From contig NZ_JAJTUT010000005.1 of the NCBI RefSeq assembly GCF_022399565.1, positions 124,001-188,000 of the forward strand: a stretch of DNA of 64,000 nucleotides, written 5' to 3'. Shown here in pieces: positions 1 through 9,524 of the stretch (the stretch's first letter is position 1; each line of letters begins with the position of its first letter). The notes below the pieces were generated by a model. It was not told the origin of the DNA and did not search any database. It saw nothing but the letters and a program-made list of their open reading frames with translations. Source of the stretch: Flavobacterium algicola. Lineage in GTDB: Bacteria > Bacteroidota > Bacteroidia > Flavobacteriales > Flavobacteriaceae. Made by a program: the position numbers and the translations under genes.

Positions 1-1709
1 ATATGTTCTTGACATATACACCTGCAAGTTGGTTATCATTAACAACTAAAGCAGGTTTTGACTCTTACTCTGATTACAGAAAACAAATATTTGCTATCTC
101 TTCAAGAGGAGATGATTTAGGTGGAATTGGTGAAGTTGCATTTAACACTATCAATAATAAAGAATTTTATGCTGACTTTATTGCAGCTGGAGAGTTGCCT
201 TTGAAATCAGAATGGTTGAAAGTAAACTATACAGCAGGACTTAACTTACGTTCAAAACATAATGAAGATGTTTACTCAAGAGGTAAAGACTTGTCTGTGA
301 GATACGTATACAACTTATCTAATGCTACTGAACTTTATGCTTCAAATTATGAAGAAAACATCATGTCTAGAGCCCTTTTTGGCCAATTAGAATTTGATAT
401 TGATAATCAATTATTCCTTACAGGATCTGTAAGAAAAGAATGGTCATCTACTTATGGTACACTTACAAATAACGCAATTTTCCCTGCAGTTTCTGCATCA
501 TGGGTATTCTCAAATGCATTTGAATTACCAAGCTGGACAAATTTTGCTAAATTAACATATGCTTATGGAGAAGTAGGTATTGCACCATCTACATATGCAA
601 CGATTAGTACTTATACACAACCATTTATTACTGATGGTTACACAGCTGGTCTTAGTTTTCCTTACGATGGGGTAAACGGTATGACAGTTTCAGGTTTATT
701 AGGTAATCAAGAATTAAAGCCAGAGAGAGTACTAGGACACGAAGTAGGATTAAGTGCAAAAATGCTGGACAATAGACTTTCTTTTGATTTGAATTTATAC
801 TCTAAAACGACTAAAGATCTTTTAATTACGTTACCATTACCAACTTCATCTGGATATAGTTCAATTTACAAGAATGCAGCTGAGCTAACAAATAAAGGTA
901 TAGAGTTAGAATTAGGTTATGACATCTTTAAAAGAAGCAATCCATTTCAATGGAACATTAATGCTAACTGGACAAAGAATGTTAATGAAGTTACTAGCAT
1001 TGCAGGAGGATTATCAGAAATATCTATAGAATCTGCTTTTGGATCAATCGGTTATTACGCAGTAGTAGGCCAACCATTAGGAAGTTTCTACGGAACACAA
1101 TGGGAACGTGACGCAAATGGAAATAAAATTATCGGTGACAATGGACTAGCAATAGTTGCAGACGAGACTGGTAACTTAGGTAACTCAGCTCCGAAATGGG
1201 TTGGAGGATTAAGAAATACTTTCTCTTATAAAAAATTCACATTATCAGCGTTACTAGATGTAAGACATGGTGGAGAGGTTTACAATGGTACAGTTGCTAG
1301 ATTAAATAACTTTGGTATATCTGCAGCTTCAGCTGATAGAGAACGCACTTACGTAATTGAAGGTGTGAAAGCAGATGGAACACCTAATACAACTCCAATT
1401 AGCGCTCAAAATTACTTCTCTAAATATTTAGGAGATGGTGGTGGAGCTGCTGAACAATTTGTAACAAGTGTAGAATGGGTTAGATTGCGTGATGCAAGTT
1501 TAAGCTACGATTTTAACGTATCAAAATTGAAATCAATCAATTCAGCACAATTAACTGTCACTGGTAGGAATTTATGGTTGAATACAAATTATGAAGGAGT
1601 TGACCCTGAAACTAGTTTAACAGGAGCAGGATCAAGAATTAATGGTCTTGATTACTTTAACAACCCAGGAAGTAAATCATTCATAATGACTATCAAAATT
1701 GGATTTTAA
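1..1709 (+). CDS. SusC/RagA-type TonB-linked outer-membrane protein, C-terminal part
   Basis: Partial gene: the reading frame is already open at the window edge (codons in phase with base 3), so the signal peptide, carboxypeptidase-D-like domain and plug lie outside. The 568 visible residues are beta-barrel: alternating aromatic strands, the LKPER motif typical of SusC barrels near residue 237, and a C-terminal strand ending IKIGF with the terminal Phe needed for outer-membrane insertion. SusC proteins import glycans or peptides across the outer membrane with a SusD lipoprotein as lid. The SusD partner begins 16 bases after the stop, which confirms the assignment. No glycoside hydrolase or peptidase follows the pair, so the substrate cannot be inferred. 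The family call is firm; the substrate is unknown. Confidence 0.93.
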   Translation, partial: MFLTYTPASWLSLTTKAGFDSYSDYRKQIFAISSRGDDLGGIGEVAFNTINNKEFYADFIAAGELPLKSEWLKVNYTAGLNLRSKHNEDVYSRGKDLSVRYVYNLSNATELYASNYEENIMSRALFGQLEFDIDNQLFLTGSVRKEWSSTYGTLTNNAIFPAVSASWVFSNAFELPSWTNFAKLTYAYGEVGIAPSTYATISTYTQPFITDGYTAGLSFPYDGVNGMTVSGLLGNQELKPERVLGHEVGLSAKMLDNRLSFDLNLYSKTTKDLLITLPLPTSSGYSSIYKNAAELTNKGIELELGYDIFKRSNPFQWNINANWTKNVNEVTSIAGGLSEISIESAFGSIGYYAVVGQPLGSFYGTQWERDANGNKIIGDNGLAIVADETGNLGNSAPKWVGGLRNTFSYKKFTLSALLDVRHGGEVYNGTVARLNNFGISAASADRERTYVIEGVKADGTPNTTPISAQNYFSKYLGDGGGAAEQFVTSVEWVRLRDASLSYDFNVSKLKSINSAQLTVTGRNLWLNTNYEGVDPETSLTGAGSRINGLDYFNNPGSKSFIMTIKIGF

Positions 1710-1725
1710 TTTAAAAGAGACAAAA

Positions 1726-3108
1726 ATGAAAAAATATATAAATAAAATAATTCTATCAGCCTTAAGTATTGCTACTTTCAGCAGCTGTCAGAACGAATTG
1801 GACACCTTTAACGATAATCCTAATGATCCAATTATCACCACTCCTTCCTTGTTATTAGCATCTATGGAAGTAACAACATTTGGTACGCATACAAGTGGTG
1901 TAGTTAGACTAGGAAACATATTTGACCAACATTTAACAGGTACAGATATAGGCCAATTAGGACCATACACTAGATATGTTGTAACAGAAGGCGACATTCT
2001 TAATGAATGGAATACTATATACGGAACTACATTAATAAGTGGTCACATTCTTAATCGCGATTTTGCAGATGACTATCCATATTACAATGGAATTGGACAA
2101 GTTTTATCAGCCATCAGTTTAGGATATGCAACTGATATGTGGGGAGATGTACCTTATGATGAAGCTTTCTTAGGTGATCAAGGAAATATTACTCCAAAAT
2201 ATAATACGCAACAAGAAATCTATGCAAGATTGCAAACGATTTTGGATGCTGCAATTGTAAACCTGAAAAAACCAGAATCAAGCAATGTAGCTGTACCAGA
2301 AATAGATGATTTCATTTTCAATGGTGATACAGAGAAATGGATTAAAATTGCTTACGTTTTAAAAGCAAGATACGCATTGCGCTTAACAGAAAGAGATACC
2401 AATGCTGCACAAAATGCATTGGACTATATCACTCTATCTGGTATGACGTCTAACGATGATGATGCTAATACTTATTTCCCTGGTACTGCTAACGGATTGA
2501 ATCAATGGTATGCATTTGAAGTTTCTCGTACTAATTACTTAAAAATGGGTGCTCTTTATGTTGATAACTTAGCAACTGCTAATGATCCAAGACTACCATT
2601 TGTTGCTGCTAAAAATAAAGCTGGTGGATATAGCGGAAATGCTACTACTGACTTAACTACTACCACCTCTTCTTATATTGGATCAGCTTACGCATCTGCT
2701 ACATCAGCAGTTGGAATCGTTACTTATGCTGAAGCTAAATTTATAGAAGCTGAAGCTCAATTTAGATTAGCAAACACTACTGCAGCAAAAACTGCTTTAG
2801 AAAATGGTGTTAAAGCTTCTGTTCTTAAAATTACTGGAACAGATGCTACAGCAGCTTTCGTTGCAGCATCGACTGCGACAGTTAATCTATCAAATATCAT
2901 TCAACAGAAATACAATGCGTTATTCTTAACATTGGAACCTTATAATGATTATAGAAGAACTGGATTCCCTGCATTAGTAGCAAATCCTAACGGAAATATC
3001 ACTACGATTCCTGTAAGAGTACCAACACCTTCTGATGAAAGAAACTACAATCCAAACGCGACAGTAGTTACTAATTTGACAACTAAGGTTTGGTGGGATA
3101 ATAATTAA
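1726..3108 (+). CDS. SusD/RagB-type nutrient-binding lipoprotein
   Basis: Outer-membrane lipoprotein, 460 residues, partner of the SusC protein just upstream. I choose the ATG at 1726 rather than the in-frame ATG at 1699, because 1699 lies inside the susC coding end and only 1726 gives a clean lipoprotein signal (MKKYINKII, hydrophobic stretch, then FSSC with Cys21 as the lipidated residue). The body is helical with TPR-like segments and the motif YATDMWGDVPY, characteristic of SusD-like proteins of the nutrient-binding lipoprotein (SusD-like_2) group. The C-terminal part carries the usual RRTGFPAL motif. It probably forms a two-gene operon with susC, ended by the hairpin at 3141. The substrate is not predictable from the sequence. 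Confidence 0.93.
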   Translation: MKKYINKIILSALSIATFSSCQNELDTFNDNPNDPIITTPSLLLASMEVTTFGTHTSGVVRLGNIFDQHLTGTDIGQLGPYTRYVVTEGDILNEWNTIYGTTLISGHILNRDFADDYPYYNGIGQVLSAISLGYATDMWGDVPYDEAFLGDQGNITPKYNTQQEIYARLQTILDAAIVNLKKPESSNVAVPEIDDFIFNGDTEKWIKIAYVLKARYALRLTERDTNAAQNALDYITLSGMTSNDDDANTYFPGTANGLNQWYAFEVSRTNYLKMGALYVDNLATANDPRLPFVAAKNKAGGYSGNATTDLTTTTSSYIGSAYASATSAVGIVTYAEAKFIEAEAQFRLANTTAAKTALENGVKASVLKITGTDATAAFVAASTATVNLSNIIQQKYNALFLTLEPYNDYRRTGFPALVANPNGNITTIPVRVPTPSDERNYNPNATVVTNLTTKVWWDNN

Positions 3109-3140
3109 TATCCTATCGTAAATTATAACATAATTTTAAA

Positions 3141-3168
3141 ACCATCAGCTTTCGCTGATGGTTTTTTT
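3141..3168 (+). terminator. Rho-independent terminator of first susCD operon
   Basis: Perfect 9-bp stem (accatcagc / gctgatggt) with a TTTC loop, followed by seven T. It lies 32 bases after the susD stop. The T tract runs directly into the -7 box of the next gene. Confidence 0.9.
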
Positions 3169-3169
3169 A

Positions 3170-3177
3170 TATCTTTG
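3170..3177 (+). promoter_or_regulatory. -7 promoter box of rlmB
   Basis: TATCTTTG matches the Bacteroidota -7 consensus TAnnTTTG. It begins two bases after the terminator T tract and ends four bases before the rlmB ATG, so the transcript should start at or next to the start codon. No convincing -33 TTTG is visible; that position is occupied by the terminator hairpin. Confidence 0.7.
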
Positions 3178-3181
3178 CCTC

Positions 3182-3916
3182 ATGGAAAAAGAACATCAAA
3201 TATTTGGGATTAGAGCGATCATTGAAGCCATTCAGGCTGGTGCAACTGTTGATAAAGTATATATTCAAAAAGAAGCTTCAGGCGAACTGATGAAGGATTT
3301 AATGAAAGTAATGAAACGAGGAAACATTAACTTTTCTTATGTTCCCGTCGAAAAGCTAAACAGACTTACTCCCAATAATCATCAAGGTGCTGTCGCTAGT
3401 ATCTCTCCTATTTCCTTTTTTGATTTGGAAACTCTGATTGAAACTGTTGTGGAAAACGGAAAAGCACCATTGTTTTTAATTTTGGACCAGATATCAGATG
3501 CCCGTAACTTTGGCGCTATTATCCGTACTGCGGAGTGCACAGGAGTGAATGGAATCATCGTTCAAAAATCGGGTTCAGCTCCCGTAAATGGAGATACTGT
3601 AAAAACATCTGCAGGTGCCGTATTTAACATTCCAATATGTAAAGTAGAACACATTAAAGATGCAATTTTCTTATTACAAGCAAGCGGTATTAAAACAGTA
3701 GCAGCAACAGAGAAAACAGATAAGAATATATATGATATTTCGCTTAAAGAAGGTGTTGCAATTATAATGGGATCTGAAGACCGTGGAGTTAACCCTTCAG
3801 TACTTAAAATTGTAGACGAAAAAGCCAAACTTCCCATGTTTGGTACTATAGGCTCATTAAATGTATCGGTGGCGTGTGGAGCATTTTTATACGAAGCTGT
3901 GAGACAAAGAAATTAA
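3182..3916 (+). CDS. rlmB: 23S rRNA (guanosine-2'-O-)-methyltransferase RlmB (TrmH/SpoU family)
   Basis: SAM-dependent 2'-O-methyltransferase of the SPOUT class; RlmB methylates G2251 in the ribosomal P-loop. 244 residues from the ATG at 3182. The ATG at 3158 lies inside the upstream terminator hairpin and is rejected. The N-terminal substrate-binding domain opens with IFGIRAIIEAI. The C-terminal SpoU domain shows motif 1 (DQISDARNFGAIIRTAE), motif 2 (GSEDRGV) and motif 3 (GSLNVSVACGAFLYEA), which form the trefoil-knot SAM site. It is a single-gene unit with its own promoter box and terminator. A sister TrmH-type rRNA/tRNA methyltransferase is the only realistic alternative. Confidence 0.92.
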   Translation: MEKEHQIFGIRAIIEAIQAGATVDKVYIQKEASGELMKDLMKVMKRGNINFSYVPVEKLNRLTPNNHQGAVASISPISFFDLETLIETVVENGKAPLFLILDQISDARNFGAIIRTAECTGVNGIIVQKSGSAPVNGDTVKTSAGAVFNIPICKVEHIKDAIFLLQASGIKTVAATEKTDKNIYDISLKEGVAIIMGSEDRGVNPSVLKIVDEKAKLPMFGTIGSLNVSVACGAFLYEAVRQRN

Positions 3917-3960
3917 TTAAAAGTATATTAAATACGATTATTTTATTTTGGTATTTTTAG

Positions 3961-3998
3961 AACCGAATTGAAGCAAATGCTTTGATTCGGTTTTTTTA
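3961..3998 (+). terminator. Rho-independent terminator of rlmB
   Basis: Long stem (aaccgaat paired with attcggtt, extended by tgaagca/tgctttg with two G-U type pairs) and a run of seven T, 44 bases after the rlmB stop. Confidence 0.85.
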
Positions 3999-4743
3999 TT
4001 TACAACAGTGAGCTATTAATACTCATTGATATTAACAATTCAGCTCTAGCACATATTCACTTCGAACTATGTAACAAACCATTCAACATCTACCAACCTA
4101 AACAGTAGTGAATTTCAAAAATTTTATTAAGCGGTGAAAATATTTTTACTAGAAAAAGATGGAATTTTACTGTTTACTTAATTTAGTAAAAGCTTCTCAC
4201 CTATCCTTTTGTAAATATTAATTACCATCAATCTCCCAAAGTTCAAACTTGCCACAGAACAAACTTTTTTACTTAATAAAATGGTAAAATTGAGAGTCTA
4301 ATTTAATGATTAAGACTCAATCATTCGAAAACATTCAACATTTATCTACTTCGCCTTAAATCGAAACAAATAAATCGTTAGAGAATGCTAAATTGTATTA
4401 ATTACTCTTCCTAATAACTATGATCATAAGTAAGCTATTTGCTTATTTATGTGTTAATTATGTTAAGTTATTAAACATTTCTGACGTTTTATTTAAATTA
4501 TAAATTTTTTCTTCATCTGTTTATTACTCCAATTCTTACTTAATTAAATTTATTTATCATTTAAAAATAAATTTCACTTTCTAACTTTTACTAATTTCAT
4601 AAATAAAATCACGTTTAATAATTAAAAAGATAAAATTAAACCGCGATTAATATATTAACATCAAGTTAACAAACAAACTGAAAAAAATACGCACTAAAGC
4701 TCAAAATATTAGGTAAAATTCAATTCCATTAACATTTTATTAA
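3999..4743. other. Long AT-rich intergenic region
   Basis: About 745 bases with no credible reading frame on either strand. There are a few short inverted repeats, for example aatgatt/aatcatt around 4304-4325 overlapping a TTGAG..CTCAA pairing at 4290-4320, but nothing long enough to call a gene or RNA. It serves as the upstream region of the second susC. Confidence 0.6.
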
Positions 4744-4751
4744 TATTTTTG
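4744..4751 (+). promoter_or_regulatory. -7 promoter box of second susC
   Basis: TATTTTTG fits TAnnTTTG and lies 27 bases before the susC ATG, a normal leader length. No clear TTTG is seen 17-21 bases upstream, so confidence is moderate. Confidence 0.55.
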
Positions 4752-4778
4752 AAACACTAACATAAAGCAAAATTTAAA

Positions 4779-7700
4779 ATGAAGCTAAAATTACATGGAC
4801 TCTTAGTACTAGCAGTAGTACTTATGACGCAAATCACATTTGCTCAAGAAAGAATTGTTTCAGGTGTTGTTTCAGACAACACAGGCTTACCCTTCCCTGG
4901 GGTAAGTATTCTCGTGAAAGGGACAAAGTCGGGTACTCAATCTGACATGGAAGGAAAGTATGCAATTATAGCATCTGCCAACCAAACATTAATTTTTAGC
5001 TACATTGGCACAAAAACCCAAGAGGTGACTGCTGGATCAACTAAGATGAACATCAAAATGGAAAATTCAGCTGAAGAGCTAGAAGAAGTTGTTTTGATAG
5101 GTTACGCAGTTCAAAAGAAAAAAGAGGTAACAGGATCAATTTCCTCTATTAAAGGAAAGGATTTAAATAATCTCGTTACTCCAAGTCTTGAATCTCAATT
5201 AGCAGGTAGAGCTGCAGGAGTACAAGTTATTGCTAATTCTGGAATACTAGGTGCTGCACCAATATTTAGAATTAGAGGTATTGCCTCAATAACTGGAGGG
5301 ACTTATCCTTTAGTAATTGTAGACGGTATGCCAATTCTTACTGGTGATACCGGTGGTGTTGCACAAACAAATGGACTAGGTGACATCAATCCTAACGACA
5401 TCGAGTCTTATGAAATTTTGAAAGATGGTGCTGCTACTGCTATCTACGGTTCTAGAGCTGCCAATGGTGTTATTTTAATCACCACTAAAAGTGGTAAAAA
5501 AGGCACTATTAAAACTAGTTTCAGTAATTCATTTGGTTTCTCTAATGCCGTAAAAACATACGATTTATTACAAACACCCGATTTTTTGACAATATCAAAA
5601 GAAAAATCAGGTGCAACAACTTGGGCAGTTGGAGATACATTTAATACAGACTGGCAAAAAGCAACCTTAAAAAAGAATGCATCTCAAGTAAACAATAATT
5701 TATCTGTAAGTGGTGGTACTGATAAGGGAAAATTTTACTTTTCATTAGGAAGCACTGATCTAGAAGGACTAGCTAAAGCAAACGATATGACACGTTACAC
5801 ATTACGCGTAAATATTGATGCTAACGTGACAAAGTGGTTAACTATCGGTACTAACATCGGATTAACAAAAACGGAATACGATGGATTGAATACTGGAGGA
5901 ACAAATGGTAACGCTCTATCGGGAAGCATATATGCAGCTACTAAAATGTTGCCTAACATCCCAATCTATAATGCCGCGAATTCTACAGGATATAACATAG
6001 ATTTAGTTAATAACAGAGTGGGACAATGGGACAATTTAACTGGGATTGCAAACAGTTTACCAAATATTGTTTACATCATGGATAAAAACAAGTATTCTTC
6101 AAAAATTACAAGAATATTAGCAAGTACATTTGCGTCTGCCAAAATTACGACTGATTTAAACTTTAAAATCCAAGGAAGTGTTGACAGCTCTACCAATAAA
6201 GGTTTTCAATACCTTAACCCTTTAAATGGAGATGGTTTTGCACAAAAAGGTACTTTGTACAATGATAGTAGTGAATATTTCCGCTACAACTGGCAAAATA
6301 TTTTAAATTATAACAAAACGCTTGCAGAAAAACACAGCATTGGAATAACAGCTGTCTCTGAATATCAAAAACAGAAATATGAAAACTTTTGGGGACAAGG
6401 AACCACAATTCTTTCTGATTTTTATAACCAAGGTTTAGTTACCAACTCATATACTACAAAAGATTCAGGAGGTAATATGAACGAAGAGGGCATTATGTCA
6501 TATGTAGGACGTGCTAGTTATAACTATGATAGCAGATACTTTATTCAGGCATCTCTTCGTAGAGACGGAATCTCAAAATTAGGTGAAGAAACAAGATGGA
6601 ATAACTTTCTAGGATATTCAGCAGGATGGACAATCTCCAATGAAAAATTTATGGAGCCTTTACGTTCTGTAATATCTGATTTAAAAGTTAGAGCTTCATA
6701 CTCAGAGGTTGGTAATACTGAAACTACCAGCAAATATCCGTATTTAGGTTTAACTACTAGTTCACCTTATGGCTCCTTAAATGGTATTGGATATTCTCAG
6801 TTTCAAAATAACCAATTGCAATGGGAAAGAAGTAAGAAAACAGATTACGGTGTTGAATTAGGATTATTTAACGACAAAGTAAAATTTACTTTTGATTACT
6901 TTTTAAACGATGTAGACCAGTTAATTCTTGAAACTCCACAAGCTCCTTCACTTGGTATACCAGGAAATACCATTTATAAAAATATAGGTTCTCTATATAA
7001 TAAAGGTCTCGAATTTACTGCAAGTTACAAATACACAAAAGAGAATTTCACTTGGGATGTATCAGCAAACCTTACACTAATAAAAAATAAAGTTACAGGT
7101 CTGTTTGATGGTCAAGACATTACGTACGATTATAATATTATTCGAGAAGGAGAGCCTTTGAGAGCACTTTATGGTTACAGATATTACGGCGTGAATGCAA
7201 TGACCGGAAACCCTATTTACTATAAAGCTGATAACAGTTTAGTAGAAGGAAATGCTAACACAGGTAAATATTATGTTTATGACCCTTCAAACCCAGCCGT
7301 AACAGGTACAGAGAGTTCGTTAAGCTCCACCACAGATAGATCTGTAGTCGGAAATCCTTTACCAACATTCTATGGCGGATTTAACAATACTTTTACTTAC
7401 AAAGGAGTTGATTTAGGTTTCTTGATAAGATTTAGTGGTGGGAACAAGATTTTTAATGCTACTCGTAGAGATTTATTAACACAAGACTTCTCAAATAATG
7501 GTACAGAGATTTTAGGAAGATGGCAGAGTGTTGATAATCCTGGTGACGGGTGGACACCGCGTATTGTTGGAAATACTAGCGCCTTCACAAATTTATCAAG
7601 TAGTTTAAATACTCGATTTTTAGAAGATGGGGATTTTATCACTTTGGATAATATAACACTAGGTTACACAATACCTAGAAAGTTTACATCAAAAATTAAA

Positions 7701-7871
7701 ATTGATACTTTCCGTATTTATGCATTGGCTCAAGGTTTGGTTATGATCACAAACTATTCTGGAATCAACCCAGAAATGCAAAATACTCAAGTTGCTAATT
7801 ACTCAGGTGTAGATTACATAGGGACACCACGTACCAAAACCATTTCCTTTGGTATTAACGTTAACTTTTAA
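4779..7871 (+). CDS. SusC/RagA family TonB-linked outer-membrane transporter
   Basis: Complete SusC-type transporter, 1030 residues, the usual family length. Order of domains: signal peptide (residues 1-22, ending TFAQ); carboxypeptidase-D regulatory-like domain (about 25-100, GxVxDxxGxPxPGVSI pattern); TonB-dependent plug (about 110-225, with GRAAGVQV and YGSRAANGVILITTK); then a 22-strand-type barrel ending INVNF with terminal Phe. It imports an unknown oligomer or peptide across the outer membrane using TonB-ExbBD energy. The partner susD starts 12 bases after the stop. There is no linked anti-sigma/sigma pair, hybrid sensor or hydrolase, so this is a minimal SusCD pair rather than a full utilisation locus. 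Confidence 0.96.
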   Translation: MKLKLHGLLVLAVVLMTQITFAQERIVSGVVSDNTGLPFPGVSILVKGTKSGTQSDMEGKYAIIASANQTLIFSYIGTKTQEVTAGSTKMNIKMENSAEELEEVVLIGYAVQKKKEVTGSISSIKGKDLNNLVTPSLESQLAGRAAGVQVIANSGILGAAPIFRIRGIASITGGTYPLVIVDGMPILTGDTGGVAQTNGLGDINPNDIESYEILKDGAATAIYGSRAANGVILITTKSGKKGTIKTSFSNSFGFSNAVKTYDLLQTPDFLTISKEKSGATTWAVGDTFNTDWQKATLKKNASQVNNNLSVSGGTDKGKFYFSLGSTDLEGLAKANDMTRYTLRVNIDANVTKWLTIGTNIGLTKTEYDGLNTGGTNGNALSGSIYAATKMLPNIPIYNAANSTGYNIDLVNNRVGQWDNLTGIANSLPNIVYIMDKNKYSSKITRILASTFASAKITTDLNFKIQGSVDSSTNKGFQYLNPLNGDGFAQKGTLYNDSSEYFRYNWQNILNYNKTLAEKHSIGITAVSEYQKQKYENFWGQGTTILSDFYNQGLVTNSYTTKDSGGNMNEEGIMSYVGRASYNYDSRYFIQASLRRDGISKLGEETRWNNFLGYSAGWTISNEKFMEPLRSVISDLKVRASYSEVGNTETTSKYPYLGLTTSSPYGSLNGIGYSQFQNNQLQWERSKKTDYGVELGLFNDKVKFTFDYFLNDVDQLILETPQAPSLGIPGNTIYKNIGSLYNKGLEFTASYKYTKENFTWDVSANLTLIKNKVTGLFDGQDITYDYNIIREGEPLRALYGYRYYGVNAMTGNPIYYKADNSLVEGNANTGKYYVYDPSNPAVTGTESSLSSTTDRSVVGNPLPTFYGGFNNTFTYKGVDLGFLIRFSGGNKIFNATRRDLLTQDFSNNGTEILGRWQSVDNPGDGWTPRIVGNTSAFTNLSSSLNTRFLEDGDFITLDNITLGYTIPRKFTSKIKIDTFRIYALAQGLVMITNYSGINPEMQNTQVANYSGVDYIGTPRTKTISFGINVNF

Positions 7872-7883
7872 TAAAATTTAAAG

Positions 7884-9443
7884 ATGAAAAATATATTTAA
7901 AACTATACTTCTTTCTGTAGTCGTTTTAGGAATGCATTCCTGCTCAGAAGAAACCTTACTGGATTTAAGTCCGATAATTAATATCGCAGAGGAAGACGCC
8001 TTTACTACTGCTGATTATGTCCTTGCCTCAATGAATGGAGTTTATAATGCTGCCGCGATAGGTAGATATAATAGCACGGATAATAATGGAGGAAGGGGTT
8101 ATATATGGGGAGCCGCATTTGTCGAGCAAGGAGACTGTAGAGGAGAAGACGTAGTTACTACTGCTACTTTTTATGGAATAACTTATGCAGCAACTTATGA
8201 CGTTGGGTCGGCAAATAATGTGTACTATTGGATTGACGGTTATCGACTAATAAACAGATGTAATTTGATGATAGAGGGAGTGAATACGGCAGTAGCTAAT
8301 GGAGTTATTACTAGTGCAGTTGGTAATGACTATATTGGTCAAGCCAAATTCCTGAGAGCAATTACACATTTTGAACTACTTAATTATTTTGCTAGATGTT
8401 ATAATTATACACCTACAGCATCTCACCTTGGAATACCTTATCGAGAGGTTGGAATAAATACACAAGTAGAAATTGATTCAGAAATACTAAAACCAAGAAA
8501 TACGGTAGCAGAATGCTACACTAAAATTCTGAGCGATTTAAATGATGCCGAAAGCCTTATTACAAATACTAGCGTTACAAAAGCAAGTAAAAATGCTGCT
8601 ATTGCATTTAAGACAAGAGTTTATTTACAAAAGAGAGACTGGGCAAATGTAATTACAGAGGGCAACAAATTAACTACATACTCTTTACCAGCAAGTCCTG
8701 GAACTCCATTTATATTAGCTTCAAATTTTACCAACACTGAATCCATTTTCTCTCTATCACATTCAAGCACTGCTAATCCTGGAACAAACGGAGCCTTAGG
8801 AGCGATGTACGGTGGAAGAAGACTAGTAGCCATAAGCCCTATTATCTGGAGAAATACAAAATGGCTAACTGATGACAAAAGAAGAGATGCAACTCCATTA
8901 ACAGGTATGGTTCAAAATATCTCAGGACGTATATACACGAACAAATATAAGGATGTCACTAATTTTACAGACGGCTCACCAATCATAAGATATGCAGAAG
9001 TATTATTAAACATGGCAGAAGCAAATGCACGTTTGACTACTCCTAATTTAACATCTGCATTAACGATGTTAAATACCGTAAGAAATAGATCACTTGCAAC
9101 GCCTGCAACACAAGCGTACACTGCTACTAATTTGAATACGCCTACGCTAATTGTAAATGCAATTCTTACTGAAAGAAGAATAGAGTTTTTAATGGAAGGA
9201 AGAAGATGGTCTGATATTCAAAGACTTGAAAAGGATGATATTGCTCCCTCTGCTGGAATCCCTGCAAAACTTAAAAATGCAGAACCGCCTTTAGCCGCTG
9301 AATACACACTTGGAACAGAATATACTGGTCCTCGTCTCCAACTCGCAATACCTGCAGACGACTTTAGATTCTTATGGCCTATCCCTATAAATGAATTAAA
9401 TACCAATCCAACACTGGCAGCACAACAAAACCCAGGTTGGTAA
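7884..9443 (+). CDS. RagB/SusD family nutrient uptake lipoprotein
   Basis: Partner lipoprotein of the SusC protein upstream, 519 residues. The lipoprotein signal has Cys20 in MHSCSEE. The SusD fold is indicated by the N-terminal helix pair, the LRAITHFELLNYFAR helix, the AEVLLNMAEANARL TPR-like helix, the ILTERRIEFLMEGRRW motif that is almost diagnostic of SusD/RagB, and the C-terminal WPIPINELNTNPTL segment. It belongs to the large RagB/SusD family, unlike the shorter SusD-like protein at 1726, so the two pairs probably have different substrates. It is cotranscribed with susC and ended by a hairpin at 9485. Confidence 0.96.
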   Translation: MKNIFKTILLSVVVLGMHSCSEETLLDLSPIINIAEEDAFTTADYVLASMNGVYNAAAIGRYNSTDNNGGRGYIWGAAFVEQGDCRGEDVVTTATFYGITYAATYDVGSANNVYYWIDGYRLINRCNLMIEGVNTAVANGVITSAVGNDYIGQAKFLRAITHFELLNYFARCYNYTPTASHLGIPYREVGINTQVEIDSEILKPRNTVAECYTKILSDLNDAESLITNTSVTKASKNAAIAFKTRVYLQKRDWANVITEGNKLTTYSLPASPGTPFILASNFTNTESIFSLSHSSTANPGTNGALGAMYGGRRLVAISPIIWRNTKWLTDDKRRDATPLTGMVQNISGRIYTNKYKDVTNFTDGSPIIRYAEVLLNMAEANARLTTPNLTSALTMLNTVRNRSLATPATQAYTATNLNTPTLIVNAILTERRIEFLMEGRRWSDIQRLEKDDIAPSAGIPAKLKNAEPPLAAEYTLGTEYTGPRLQLAIPADDFRFLWPIPINELNTNPTLAAQQNPGW

Positions 9444-9484
9444 TCAAATTAAAAAATAGCTAGTAGGTTTACCTATTTAGTATT

Positions 9485-9524
9485 AAAGACGAATTAGAGC
9501 TCAGGCTCTGATTCGTCTTTTTTG
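9485..9524 (+). terminator. Terminator of second susCD operon, overlapping rhomboid 3' end
   Basis: Stem aagacgaat..agagc / gctct..attcgtctt followed by six T on the + strand. The hairpin reuses the last codons of the convergent rhomboid gene, whose stop is at 9494. The minus-strand side lacks a good T tract, so it mainly serves the + strand operon. Confidence 0.8.

Noticed and set aside
1788..1997. Short minus-strand open frame inside susD
   Set aside because: Shadow of the real gene with no independent support; the same applies to other short frames opposite genes throughout the window.
1..9443. Polysaccharide utilisation locus
   Set aside because: SusC/SusD pairs are present but no glycoside hydrolase, lyase, sulfatase or hybrid sensor is linked.
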